From Sva-07 sp963728195 (GTDB taxonomy: Bacteria > Actinomycetota > Acidimicrobiia > Acidimicrobiales > Ilumatobacteraceae): DNA of 64,000 nt. Of this stretch, positions 35,913 through 46,800 are shown one piece after another. A model generated the notes under the pieces. The model saw only the letters and a program-made list of their open reading frames with translations, made no database searches and was not told where the DNA came from. Made by a program: the position numbers and the translations under genes. Every line of letters starts with the position of its first letter. Within the stretch, counting starts at the first letter, position 1. Where the stretch lies: assembly GCA_963728195.1 (NCBI GenBank), contig CAVSIX010000003.1:124001-188000 (forward strand), in the 5' to 3' direction.

Positions 35913-36536
35913 ATGAGCGACCACGAGCTCGAGCTCGACGTTGCGTGGCAACGCCACGTCACCGCACAGCGGACCCTGCTCGACCGGCTGCTCGCCCGAC
36001 ACCGCGAGAAGCACCGGCGCTATCACACCGCCACCCACGTCGCCTGGGTGATCCGCCACGTCGACGAGCTGGCGGCGACCGAGCCGATCGAGCACCTCGA
36101 CGAGGTGGTCGCTGCGGCGTTCTACCACGACGCCGTCTACGAACCGGCCTACCCGGCCAACGAGCGCGCCAGCGCCCGCCTGGCCCGGCGGGACCTGGCG
36201 TCGGTCGGGTGGCCCGACGAGGCAGTCGAACGCGTCGGGGCGATGATCGAGGCGACCGAACACGGCGCTGCGGAACAGCCGATCTCTCCCGACACCGCCG
36301 TGTTGCTCGACGCCGACCTCGCGATTCTCGGCGCCGACCCGGCCGCCTACGCCGCCTACGTCACCGGCGTGCGCGCCGAGTACCGCCACGTCGCCGACGA
36401 CGACTGGACGACGGGACGTGCGGCCGTGCTCGACGGGTTCCTACGTCGTGCGACCATCTTCCACACGGCGACCGGCTCCGAACGCTGGGAGGCCCGCGCC
36501 CGCGCCAACCTCACCGCTGAACGCAGCGCGCTCTGA
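35913..36536 (+). CDS. HD-domain metal-dependent phosphohydrolase-like protein (COG4339 type)
   Basis: This is a 207-residue alpha-helical protein with an HD-like arrangement of metal ligands: RRYHTATHVAWVI (His), AAAFYHDAVYEP (His-Asp), a later ATEHG and LLDADLAILG (Asp). The pattern matches the predicted metal-dependent HD phosphohydrolases annotated in many bacteria; the substrate is unknown. The ATG at 35913 is the first in frame. It converges on the MFS gene, whose stop is 11 bases away. Confidence 0.85.
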   Translation: MSDHELELDVAWQRHVTAQRTLLDRLLARHREKHRRYHTATHVAWVIRHVDELAATEPIEHLDEVVAAAFYHDAVYEPAYPANERASARLARRDLASVGWPDEAVERVGAMIEATEHGAAEQPISPDTAVLLDADLAILGADPAAYAAYVTGVRAEYRHVADDDWTTGRAAVLDGFLRRATIFHTATGSERWEARARANLTAERSAL

Positions 36537-36546
36537 TCGATCGGGG

Positions 36547-37821
36547 TCACCCCGCAGCTGCGTCGGCCACGATGGCGACCTCGTCGAGGGGGATGCCGTC
36601 TTCGATCTCGGCTTGGACGCCGCGCTCGAGCAGGCCGTAGCCGACGACGGTGACGAGGGTGACCGAGCCCATCACGACGATCGCATTGCGGAGCCCGATC
36701 GCCTCGGCGAGCAGGCCGAGCGGTGCGGCGGCGATCCCGAACCCGGCGAAGCTCAACATCATCAGCGACTGCACTCGCCCCTGATGCGTGTCGCCGGTCA
36801 TGTTGAGCGCGATCGCATTCGACAGTGACTGGTACCCGGTCGTGCCGGCACCGATGAACGCCACGATCAGGACGCCGATCCCGAACAGCGGTGACAAGCC
36901 CAGGGCGATCACGCCGACGCCGAACACGAGACCCGATGCGATCATCAGCTTCCACACCCCCGGGCCGTCGGCGCGGCCGGCGAGCGGCACGGCGACGGCG
37001 ACCGCGCCGATCGAACTGGCGGACATGATCACGCCGACCCAGCCGTCGCCCAGGTCGAATTCGCCCTTGACCAGCGCCGGGATGAACGCCACGTAGTTGA
37101 AGCCGAACATGATGATCAGGAACGAACTGAGCACGAGCCGCCGCAGGTGCGGACGCGCCGCGACGTACCGCACGCCGTCGACGATCTCGGCGAACGGGCT
37201 CGCCGTCGACGTCGCTCGCGGCGCAGAGCCCGGCGGGCATCGCACGTAGAGCACGAACGACAGGACCGAGAACGCGGCCGACACGACGTACGCCCCACCG
37301 ATCCCGATGAAGACGATGCCGGCGAGGGCGCCGGCGAACGCCGGGGCGATCACGCGGGTGCCGTTCATGCTCAGCATCGACAGCGTGATCGCATTGCCGA
37401 GTTGATCCCGACCGACGATCTCGGATGTGAACGCGACGCGGGTCGGACCGAGGAAGCCGAACGCCACCCCCTGGGTGACGGCGGCGACGAGCAGCATCCA
37501 GAACGCGACGACGTCGGTGAGCACGACGATGCCCATTCCGGCCGCCGCCGCGAGGATGGCCGCCTGGCTGGCGATCAGCACGCGACGCTTCGGCAGGCGG
37601 TCGGCGGCGACCCCGCCGAGCGGGGTGGCGACCAGCAGGGCGATGCCGAAGCAGAGATAGACGAGACCGAGTGCGCCCTCGCGCTCGGTGAGGTCCCAGG
37701 CGAGCACGCCACGCAGCAGGAACTGCATCTGCACCGACATGAACGAGAACGTGCCGGCCCACCACAGCTTGCGATAGTCGAGATTCTGCAGCGACGCGAA
37801 CGAGCGCTCGAACCGGGGCAT
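36547..37821 (-). CDS. MFS transporter (EntS/MFS_3-like)
   Basis: This is a 424-residue major facilitator with about twelve helices. It begins MPRFERSFASLQNLDYRKLWWAG, shortened here to LQNLDYRKLWWAG, as in the EntS-like family; GVAADRLPKRRVLIA is the loop 2-3 motif. The C-terminus is acidic. The substrate is not predictable. A stem-loop separates it from the malic-enzyme gene upstream on the same strand, so it is probably transcribed on its own. Confidence 0.87.
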   Translation of the reverse strand: MPRFERSFASLQNLDYRKLWWAGTFSFMSVQMQFLLRGVLAWDLTEREGALGLVYLCFGIALLVATPLGGVAADRLPKRRVLIASQAAILAAAAGMGIVVLTDVVAFWMLLVAAVTQGVAFGFLGPTRVAFTSEIVGRDQLGNAITLSMLSMNGTRVIAPAFAGALAGIVFIGIGGAYVVSAAFSVLSFVLYVRCPPGSAPRATSTASPFAEIVDGVRYVAARPHLRRLVLSSFLIIMFGFNYVAFIPALVKGEFDLGDGWVGVIMSASSIGAVAVAVPLAGRADGPGVWKLMIASGLVFGVGVIALGLSPLFGIGVLIVAFIGAGTTGYQSLSNAIALNMTGDTHQGRVQSLMMLSFAGFGIAAAPLGLLAEAIGLRNAIVVMGSVTLVTVVGYGLLERGVQAEIEDGIPLDEVAIVADAAAG

Positions 37822-37833
37822 CGCCCCACCCTG

Positions 37834-37871
37834 CCCGATCCGCCTCCGATTCTCACGATCGGCGGATCGGG
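37834..37871 (-). terminator. Putative terminator hairpin after malic enzyme
   Basis: CCCGATCCG and CGGATCGGG pair, and CCGAT with ATCGG extend the stem around the loop TCTCACG. The structure lies 8 bases after the malic-enzyme stop codon and before the MFS start. There is no T-run, as is usual in high-GC genomes. Confidence 0.55.
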
Positions 37872-37878
37872 ACGTCCG

Positions 37879-39117
<1,239 letters not shown>

Positions 39118-39212
39118 GGTCGTGTCCTTCGAGGAGATGCAAGGGTGTCCCGAAGACCTGCAACGGAGCCCGCCGCCGGTGTCCGGCTGGTCGGGCGAGT
39201 TCGACGAAGTGC

Positions 39213-39353
39213 TCAGCGCTGACGCTGAACTCGTGTCCCCCGCCTGACCCGTACCGGAATGAGTACGGGTGCGGGGCCGCGTGCTGCCACTGCACCTGCT
39301 GCCACCACGAGGGCGGCTGCGGTCGCTACAGCGGCGACAATGGCGATGAGCAC
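39213..39353 (-). CDS. Possible 46-residue small membrane protein
   Basis: From GTG 39353 the frame encodes a single hydrophobic segment (VLIAIVAAVATAAALVVAAG) followed by a basic tail rich in Arg, Pro and Val. This is the typical shape of bacterial small membrane proteins. There is no clear ribosome-binding site. A 7-bp inverted repeat (CCCGTAC / GTACGGG) at 39248-39269 lies inside the frame and could instead be an independent hairpin. It is the only candidate gene in the 271-base gap before the DUF3039 gene. Confidence 0.35.
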   Translation of the reverse strand: MLIAIVAAVATAAALVVAAGAVAARGPAPVLIPVRVRRGTRVQRQR

Positions 39354-39388
39354 GTGGATGAGCCTACCCGATCTGTTTGACTGAGACC

Positions 39389-39679
39389 ATGACCGATCTC
39401 GAAACGATGCCGGTCGAGCGTGTCGACGTCGACACCGACGAGACGACCGAGACCGGCGAACCGACCGTTGCACACATCGTGAAGACCAAACGCGGCGAGA
39501 ACGCCGCCGCCGCCGTGCTCGAGGCGCGGATCATGGGCACGCCGGTCGAGGCGCTGTGTGGGTTCATCTGGGTGCCTTCACGCGATCCGAAGAAGCTCCC
39601 GATGTGCCAGGAGTGCAAGAGCGTGTACGAGATGTACCGGGCGTTCAACGACGGCCTGCACGAGACACCGAACGACTGA
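39389..39679 (+). CDS. DUF3039 domain-containing protein
   Basis: This is a 96-residue actinobacterial protein. The conserved core reads HIVKTKRGENAAAAVLEARI, GTPVEALCGFIWVPSRDPKK and MCQECKSVYE; the three cysteines (one CxxC) suggest a small metal-binding site. Its function is unknown. The ATG at 39389 is preferred; an in-frame TTG lies four codons upstream. The Nudix gene starts two bases after the stop, so the pair is an operon. Confidence 0.88.
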   Translation: MTDLETMPVERVDVDTDETTETGEPTVAHIVKTKRGENAAAAVLEARIMGTPVEALCGFIWVPSRDPKKLPMCQECKSVYEMYRAFNDGLHETPND

Positions 39680-39681
39680 CG

Positions 39682-40173
39682 GTGACCGCACTGCGCATCC
39701 GCCAGGCCGTGCGGGCACTGCTCGTCACACCCGACGACCACATCTTGCTGGTGCGCTTCGAGTTCCCCGACGCAACGGTGTGGTCGCTGCCCGGCGGTGG
39801 CCTCGACCCCGGCGAGACCCACCTGGAAGCACTCCGCCGTGAGCTGGTCGAGGAGGTCGGCTTGCACGACCCCGTCATCGGCGCCCACGTGTGGAACCGC
39901 GAGCACATCATCCCTCATCTCGACGGTCTCTGGGACGGCCAGCGCGATCGGTACTACGTGGTCGAAGCCCCCGAGCGTTTCGATCCCCGGCCGGCACTGA
40001 GCTGGGACGAACTACGCGCCGAACGGCTCCACGAGCTGCGGTGGTGGCACCTCGACGACGTCGAATCGGCCACGACCGACGGCGTCTGGTTCTCGCCGCG
40101 GGCGCTCGGCGCACATCTGCGCACGTTGCTCAGCGTCGGTCCCCCGCCGTCGCCGATCGACACCGGCGTGTGA
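39682..40173 (+). CDS. Nudix hydrolase
   Basis: This is a 163-residue Nudix-superfamily pyrophosphohydrolase. The Nudix box fits GX5EX7REUXEEXGU with GLDPGETHLEALRRELVEEV at about residues 37-56. The N-terminal strand VRALLVTPDDHILLVRFEFP and the C-terminal RWWHLDDVE complete the fold. The substrate is not defined. Translation starts at GTG 39682, two bases after the DUF3039 gene. It converges on the universal stress gene. Confidence 0.9.
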   Translation: MTALRIRQAVRALLVTPDDHILLVRFEFPDATVWSLPGGGLDPGETHLEALRRELVEEVGLHDPVIGAHVWNREHIIPHLDGLWDGQRDRYYVVEAPERFDPRPALSWDELRAERLHELRWWHLDDVESATTDGVWFSPRALGAHLRTLLSVGPPPSPIDTGV

Positions 40174-40204
40174 CCGACCGGCGGGTGACCGCCCGGCTGT
40201 GGAG

Positions 40205-40621
40205 TCAGGTCGTCGTGTTGACGATCAACACATCGCAGTCCGCATGCTTGAGCACGTCGCCGGCGACCGATCCGAGGACGCGGGAGACGCCCTGGACCCG
40301 ACGGTTGCCGACCACGACCATGCGGGCATCGATCCGCTTCGCCTCGTCGCACAGCACCGTGGCGGGGTCTCCCGAGCCGACCGAGATGGTCACCTGCTCG
40401 TTGCCGAGACGGCGTCCCATGTCCTTCAAGAACTGCTCGGCCTCGGTCAGCCAGTCCGTGTGGAAACGGTCGGTGCCGACACTGACGTTCACCGATTTCG
40501 ACTTGTCGGCACACGTCACGAGGTGCAGATTCGCTCCCAGCGCACGAGCCATCTCGGCGGCGACGGTGGCCGCCTGGGCAGCCGTCTCCGAGCGATCGAT
40601 ACCCACGACGATGTCGTTCAT
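40205..40621 (-). CDS. Universal stress protein (UspA family)
   Basis: This is a 138-residue single-domain Usp. The ATP-binding pattern G-x2-G-x9-G-S is present in VVGNRRVQGVSRVLGSVAGD, and the N-terminal Asp is in IVVGIDRSE. Proteins of this type bind ATP and form dimers; they are induced by stress or stationary phase in other bacteria. The ATG at 40621 is the start. About 170 bases upstream, between this gene and the thioesterase, hold no visible gene. Confidence 0.92.
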   Translation of the reverse strand: MNDIVVGIDRSETAAQAATVAAEMARALGANLHLVTCADKSKSVNVSVGTDRFHTDWLTEAEQFLKDMGRRLGNEQVTISVGSGDPATVLCDEAKRIDARMVVVGNRRVQGVSRVLGSVAGDVLKHADCDVLIVNTTT

Positions 40622-40792
40622 TGCGTGCCACCTATCCGGTCGAGTCGCGCAACTGTCTGCGCACTTGCCATCATGACATGTCGTGGGTGGCCTTCAGCGG
40701 TCGCTTCGGCGGGCGGTTCGTACGTCTGACCGGTGGGCCGATCATGTGATCGAGCATTCCGTGCACGTCGAACTCCGCACACGGCGTGGGCG

Positions 40793-41620
40793 TCAGCGAG
40801 CGTGGTGGCTGGTTCGGATGATGCAGGTCTGCTGGGCGGTGCCGATCAGGCGGCCGTCCTGGCTCCACAGCCGCAGCGATCCGTGGCCGATCGATCGGTG
40901 GAATCCCTCCGGCACGATCTCGAGCAGCACCCACTCGGACGGGTCCGGGTCGATGATCCGCACCGTGTTGTCGAGACTGGTTCCACCCGGCATCGCTCCG
41001 AGCGCCGCACACACCGCGAGCGGGATGATGTCGGCGACGAATGCCTGCGTCGCCGCACTGCCGATCCGGTGACCGGGGATCCGGCACCACAGGGCGAGCA
41101 GGCCGGTCTGCGGATCGTCGATCGCGTCGACTGCCAGCTTTCCCGCTGCGATACGCCGCTCGAGATGGTCGAAGAACGTGCCGGCGACCATCGCCGCGAA
41201 CGGTTCCGACATCGATGGGCACTCCTCTGGCGGCGGCACCTCGGGCGGGCGCAGGAATGCTGCGCCGTCGCCGCTCGGCCGCTCGGTGTGTGCGGCCAGC
41301 GACGTGAACACGAGACGGGTTTCGCCGTCGGGGCCGGTGACCGTGCCGTGCACCTGCGACTGGGTGGTCGCCTTGCCGTGAGCCGGGACATCGACCTGCA
41401 GGTCGATGATCTCGTCGGGCACCGGGGTGCCGATGAACTGCGTCGTGATCCACTGCAACGGGCGCCCCGTCGCTCGCTCGGCGGCTTCGATCGAGGCGGC
41501 GATGCCGCTGCCGCCGTAGAGGAACCCGAACGGTGTGCACAGCTCCCGGCGGGCGTTCAGTCCGAAGCGGTAGGGGTCGTCGGTGGGCTGGAGATCGAGC
41601 AGGTCGAACGTCGAGAGCAC
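40793..41620 (-). CDS. Acyl-CoA thioesterase-like double hot-dog protein
   Basis: This is a 275-residue protein of the thioesterase superfamily with two hot-dog halves. Segments supporting the call are GFLYGGSGIAASIEAAERAT, WITTQFIGTPVPDEIIDLQV and the C-terminal LDNTVRIIDPDPSEWVLLEI, with GHGSLRLWSQDGRLIGTAQQ near the end, a standard TesB/PaaI-like C-terminus. It would hydrolyse an acyl-CoA of unknown chain. It is divergent from the enolase-superfamily gene; 210 bases between them hold no recognisable feature. Confidence 0.82.
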   Translation of the reverse strand: MLSTFDLLDLQPTDDPYRFGLNARRELCTPFGFLYGGSGIAASIEAAERATGRPLQWITTQFIGTPVPDEIIDLQVDVPAHGKATTQSQVHGTVTGPDGETRLVFTSLAAHTERPSGDGAAFLRPPEVPPPEECPSMSEPFAAMVAGTFFDHLERRIAAGKLAVDAIDDPQTGLLALWCRIPGHRIGSAATQAFVADIIPLAVCAALGAMPGGTSLDNTVRIIDPDPSEWVLLEIVPEGFHRSIGHGSLRLWSQDGRLIGTAQQTCIIRTSHHAR

Positions 41621-41830
41621 GTCGAGACGATTTCAGAGGCCATACGGCGCCGCCAAACCGGGCACTGCTGCACGGTGGCCTGGTCACGGACCGGGGCGGC
41701 CGTGATGTGGTCAGCACGCCGACGTCGCCGGTGACACGGCGGCGGCGAACACCTTGCCGCGGCCCACACCGAACTCCGTCCCCACGCTCGCAGTGTCGCA
41801 CGCCGACGCCGAGGACCTAGGGTCCGCTCG

Positions 41831-43051
41831 ATGCGAGTCACCGACTGCACGACGTTCGTCATCGCAAATCCACCACCGCACTTCGGTGGTCGCTACTTCA
41901 TCGTCGTCAAGCTGACGACCGATACCGGCATCGTCGGCTACGGCGAGATCTACGTGGCCACGTTCGGACCGCACACGGTGGCGGCGATGGTGGCCGACCT
42001 CGCCGATCGATGGGTGATCGACGCCGACCCGAACCGCATCGAGTTGCTCTGGCGACGCATGTATTCCTCGGGATACGCGCTGCGACCGGATCCGACGCTC
42101 GTGGGCGTGATGAGCGGCGTCGAGATGGCGTGTTGGGACATCGTCGGCAAGGACGCCGGCAAGCCGATCGCCGATCTGCTCGGGGGACGTGTCCACGATC
42201 GGATCCGGACCTACACCTACCTGTACCCGTCCGACGAACGGCCCGACGTCTACCGCGACCCCGCTCAGGCCGCCGACCAGGCTGCGTACGAGGTCGGCCG
42301 GGGCTTCACGGCGGTGAAGTTCGATCCCGCCGGGCCGTACACCGCGTTCGACGGCCACCAACCGGGCCTCGACGACATCGACCGCTCGGTGGCGATCACG
42401 GCGGCGATCCGCGACGCAGTCGGGTCCGGTGCCGACCTACTGGTCGGGACGCACGGCCAGTTCACCGCCGCAGGAGCGATACGTCTCGCACGACGGTTGG
42501 AGCGATTCGATCCGCTGTGGTTCGAGGAGCCGACGCAGCCGGACCAACCCGAAGAGCTGGCGCGCGTGGCGCGCCAGACGTCGATCCCCGTGGCAACCGG
42601 CGAACGGCTGACGACGATCGCGGAGTTCGCTGCGCTGGCACGGCACCAGGCGGCGGCGATCTGGCAGCCGAACCTGGGTCGCTGCGGCGGTCTCCTGGCC
42701 GGCAAGAAGATCGCGGCGCTCGCCGAGGCGTCGGGCTGCCAGATCGCGCCGCACCTGTACTCAGGGCCGATCCTCGGGGCGGCGAACATCCAACTGGCGG
42801 CGACCCTGCCGAACCTGCTGATCGTCGAGGGCATCCAGGACTGGTCGGGGTTCCACGCCGAGATCCTGACGCGCCCGATCGAGTGGGAGGACGGCCACGT
42901 CCTTCCGTCACGCGAACCGGGCCTCGGCGTCGAGCTCGACGAGGCGGTTGCGCTCGCGAACCCCTACCCCGCCGGCGGCGACCTGCACCTCACCATGGCC
43001 GACACACCGATCACGTCCGGGGTCACGCCAGGGGTCAGTCCCCGGGCGTGA
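41831..43051 (+). CDS. Mandelate racemase / muconate lactonizing enzyme family protein
   Basis: This is a 406-residue enolase-superfamily enzyme, probably an acid-sugar dehydratase or racemase. The N-terminal capping domain includes VGYGEIYVATFGPHTVAAM. The barrel has AVKFDPAGP (Lys), LLVGTHGQFT, WFEEPTQPDQPEEL (metal Glu), VATGERLTT (metal Glu) and IAPHLYSGP (His). The exact reaction is not deducible. The last residues (GVTPGVSPRA) and the stop codon are encoded by a family A repeat, so the original C-terminus was probably different. Confidence 0.88.
   Translation: MRVTDCTTFVIANPPPHFGGRYFIVVKLTTDTGIVGYGEIYVATFGPHTVAAMVADLADRWVIDADPNRIELLWRRMYSSGYALRPDPTLVGVMSGVEMACWDIVGKDAGKPIADLLGGRVHDRIRTYTYLYPSDERPDVYRDPAQAADQAAYEVGRGFTAVKFDPAGPYTAFDGHQPGLDDIDRSVAITAAIRDAVGSGADLLVGTHGQFTAAGAIRLARRLERFDPLWFEEPTQPDQPEELARVARQTSIPVATGERLTTIAEFAALARHQAAAIWQPNLGRCGGLLAGKKIAALAEASGCQIAPHLYSGPILGAANIQLAATLPNLLIVEGIQDWSGFHAEILTRPIEWEDGHVLPSREPGLGVELDEAVALANPYPAGGDLHLTMADTPITSGVTPGVSPRA
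43022..43051. repeat. Family A palindromic repeat inside the 3' end of a gene
   Basis: GTCACGCCAGGGGTCAGTCC with the matching right arm makes a copy of the family A element. It encodes the last nine residues and the stop codon of the enolase-superfamily gene. Confidence 0.82.
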
Positions 43052-43112
43052 TCGATCGTCGACGCTCGGAGCCACCGAGACCGCTGTTGGCGGTGATCGG
43101 TATCCTGCCAGC

Positions 43113-43814
43113 GTGCGGATCCGAGCGATGTTCGTTGCGGGCGCGATCGCAGTCGGCGCCCTGGCCACCACCATGGTGGCAGCGCTCGAGCCGGGGTTGG
43201 TCTCCATCGATTCGCCGGCCGGCGGAGGAAGCGGATCCCTGGCGCCCGCACAGCGGCTCCGGCCTCCCGGGTGCCAGCGCGTCGTCATCCTCGGCGATTC
43301 GTTGACCGTCGGGACGGCCAGGTACCACGACCTCGAACTGGCGAAGGCCTCCTTGGTGGGGGTCGTCGATGCTCGCAAGGGCCGGAGGATCTCGGCGAGC
43401 GCCGGCGAGGCACTCAGCGGCGTGCTGTCGGCCCAACGGGTTCGTCGAGACTGGGGAGAGGCCGACTGCTGGGTCATCGCCCTCGGCACGAACGACTACT
43501 ACGTCGGCGGGAGTCGGAGCGTGGCGGTCGCCACCGGTCTGATCCACGAGCAGCTCGACGCCATCACCCCAGGGGCCCGCGTGTGGTGGGTGAACGTGCT
43601 CGACAGGAGTTCGTCGGCTGCGTTGACCGGGTCGCGGACGTTCAATCGGGCCCTCGACGAGCGGGCGGCCATCGACGGCTCGTTCCGGGTCGTCGACTGG
43701 TACTCGCTCTTCCTCGCGAATCCCGGATGGTCGGGAGACGGGATCCACGTCGGCACGTCGGGCAGCATCGCCAGAGCGGCCCTCGTCGCTGCGGCACTGG
43801 CCAAGAGTCCGTAG
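43113..43814 (+). CDS. Secreted SGNH/GDSL-type hydrolase
   Basis: This is a 233-residue exported protein. The N-terminus MFVAGAIAVGALATTMVAAL is a signal peptide or anchor. Block I is VVILGDSLTVGTARY with the nucleophile Ser, block III is ALGTNDYYVGG, and the catalytic Asp-His pair is in WSGDGIHVGTSG near the C-terminus. Members of this group deacylate or de-esterify cell-wall or lipid substrates; here the substrate is unknown. The GTG at 43113 follows the family A repeat by 61 bases. Confidence 0.85.
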   Translation: MRIRAMFVAGAIAVGALATTMVAALEPGLVSIDSPAGGGSGSLAPAQRLRPPGCQRVVILGDSLTVGTARYHDLELAKASLVGVVDARKGRRISASAGEALSGVLSAQRVRRDWGEADCWVIALGTNDYYVGGSRSVAVATGLIHEQLDAITPGARVWWVNVLDRSSSAALTGSRTFNRALDERAAIDGSFRVVDWYSLFLANPGWSGDGIHVGTSGSIARAALVAAALAKSP

Positions 43815-43832
43815 GACACGACTGCGCTGACG

Positions 43833-43878
43833 GTGACATCTGGGGGTCTGTCATCCGGGGTCAGACCCCGGGTGACAT
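43833..43878. repeat. Family A palindromic repeat, compound copy
   Basis: A partial unit (GTGACATCTGGGGGTCTG) is followed by a full core, CCGGGGTCAGACCCCGGGTGAC. It fills the gap between the converging SGNH hydrolase and dnaE2 genes and ends two bases from the dnaE2 stop codon. Confidence 0.82.
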
Positions 43879-43880
43879 GT

Positions 43881-46800
43881 TCAGCGGAAGTCGCGCGATG
43901 TGACGTGAGCGGGCACGGGAAGCACGGCGAGGTGGTCGGCGACGATGTTGACGACGCCCTCCGAGCGTTCGAGGCGGCCCCGGATCAGCATCGCCGGTGC
44001 CTCCCTGGCCACCTTGCGGAACCTCGCCCAACAGCCCTTCGAGATCACGACGTTGATCAAGCCGGTCTCGTCCTCGAGGTTCAGGAACGTCACGCCCTGG
44101 GCGGTCATCGGGCGCTGGCGGTGGGTGACGACCCCGGCGACCCGCACGATCGAGCCGGGCTCGGGATCCCACAGCTGCGACGAGGTCAGCACGCCCAGCT
44201 TGCACAGTTCTTCGCGCACGAAGATCGTCGGGTGACCGTCGGGTGACACGCCGGTCGCCCAGAGGTCGGCGACCGCTTCCTCGACCGGTGTCATCCCCGG
44301 CAGGCGAGGCGACGCATCGCCGGTGACGACCCCCGGCAAGCGACCGGGCCGCGACTGGGCGGTCGCCCCGACGGTCCACAGCGCCATGCGCCGGTCGAGC
44401 CCGAAGCACTCACCGAACACGCCACCGGTCGCCATCGCCTCCAACTGCGCGAGCGTCAGCGACGGCACCCGACGCACCAGGTCCTCGGTGTCGGCGAACG
44501 ACCCGCCGTCCGCACGAACCGCCTCGATCTCCTCGGCCAACTCCGTGCCGATCCCGCGCACCGACCCGATCCCCAACCGCACTGCGACGCCACCCTCGGA
44601 GGACTCGCACGGCTCGAGCGTCGCCGCAGCGAGCGATGCGTTGAGATCGGGCGTGCGCACGATCACCCCGTGGCGGCGGGCGTCGCGCACCAGCGTGTGC
44701 GGCGACCAGAACCCCATCGGTTGGGCGTTGAGGAGCGCCGCACAGAACGCCGCCGGCTCGTGGTACTTGATCCACGACGACGCGTACACGAGGTAGGCGA
44801 AGCTCACCGAGTGCGACTCGGGGAAGCCGTAGTTGGCGAACGCCTTCATCTTCATGAACAGCTCGTCGGCGACGTCGCCGGTGATCCCCCGCTCGGCCAT
44901 CCCGGCATAGAGCCGCTCCTTCAGCCGCTCCATGCGACGCGCCGAGCGCTTCGAGCCCATCGCCTGGCGCAGCTCGTCGGACTCGGCCGGGGTGAACCCG
45001 GCGACGTCGATCGCCATCTGCATCAGCTGCTCCTGGAACAGCGGCACGCCGAGCGTCTTGCCAAGTGAATTCTCCAGTAATGGATGCAGGTAGGTGATCG
45101 GCTCGAGACCGTTACGTCGCCGGATGTACGGGTGCACCGATCCGCCCTGGATCGGGCCTGGGCGGATCAGCGCCACCTCGACGACGAGGTCGTAGAACCG
45201 GCGCGGCTTGAGGCGTGGCAGCGTTGCCATCTGCGCCCGTGACTCGATCTGGAACACCCCGACGGTGTCGGCGCGGCACAGCATCCCGTAGACGTCGTCG
45301 TCCTGGGGGATCGTGGCGAGGTCGATCTCGTAGCCGCGGTGCTCTCGGACGAGGTCGACGGCGTAGTGCAGCGCCGACAGCATCCCGAGGCCCAGCAGGT
45401 CGAACTTGACGAGACCGGTGCGGGCGCAGTCGTCCTTGTCCCACTGCAGTACCGACCGCTTGTCCATCCGGGCCCACTCGACCGGGCAGACCTCGATCAC
45501 CGGGCGGTCGCAGATCACCATCCCACCGGAGTGGATGCCGAGGTGACGCGGTGCGTCTTCGACCTCGAGCGCCAGTTCCAACACCGGCTCAGGGATCGAA
45601 CAGTCGGGCTGCGCGGCGGTCGTCGCCACGCCACCCCACCCGTCGACCTGTTTCGACCAGGCGTCCTGCTGGCCCGGCTCGAAGCCGAGCGCCTTGGCCA
45701 TGTCGCGCACCGCCGAGCGCGCCCGGTAGGTGATCACGTTGGCGACCTGGGCGGTGTGGTGGCGGCCGTAGCGTTCGTAGACGTACTGGATCACCTCCTC
45801 CCGTCGGTCGCTTTCGATGTCGACGTCGATGTCCGGCGGGCCGTCGCGTTCGGGCGACAGGAACCGCTCGAACAGCAACCCGAGCGACACGGCGTCGGCG
45901 GCGGTGATGCCGATCGCATAACAGACCGCCGAATTGGCGGCGCTCCCCCGGCCCTGGCAGAAGATGTTCGAGCGGCGGCAGAACTCGACGATGTCCCACA
46001 CGATCAGGAAGTAGCCGGCGAAGTCGAGCTGCTCGATCAGTGCCAACTCGTGGTCGATCGTCGTCCAGGCCCTGGCTCGCAGGGAGAGGTCCTCGGAGCG
46101 GGTGGGACGCTCGCCGTACCGGCGACGGGCACCCTCTTCGGTCACGCGCCGCAGGTACTGCATCTCGGTCAGCCCGTCCGGGCACGGAAACGGCGGCAGC
46201 TTCGGCGCCACGAGCGACAGGTCGAACGCAGCCGCCCGACCGATCTCGGCGGCGCGCTCGACGACCCCCGGATACCGGCGGAACCGCTTGGCCTGCTCGG
46301 CGCCCGAGCGCAGGTGGGCACCGGCGGCGGCGGGCAGCCACGGGTCGATCTCCTCCAGGCTGCGCCGCGACCGCACCGCCGCGAGCGCCGTTGCGAGCCT
46401 GCGTTGGGAGGGCGTGGCGTAGTGGACGTTGTTGGTCGCCACGCATTCGACACGCTCCCGGTGGGCGAGCTCGACCAGAGCGTCGTTGCGCGCCGAGTCG
46501 AGGGGGTCACCGTGATCCCACAACTCGACGAGGACCCGGTCGCGCCCGAACGCGTCGACCAGCCGGAGCAGTTCCCGCCGAGCCGCGGCCGGGCCGTCGG
46601 CTACGAGGGCGGCGGGCACGGCACCCTTACGGCACCCGGTGAGTACCCAGCCGTGTCCGGCGACGGCCTCGGCGACGTCGCCGAACGCGAACTGCGGCGC
46701 CCCCTTCTCGCCCGCGAGGTGACCGTTGCTGAGCGCCCGCGAGAGCCGGGCGTAGCCGTCGGGGCCGTCGGCGAGCACGAGCAGGTGGGTGCCCGACGGG

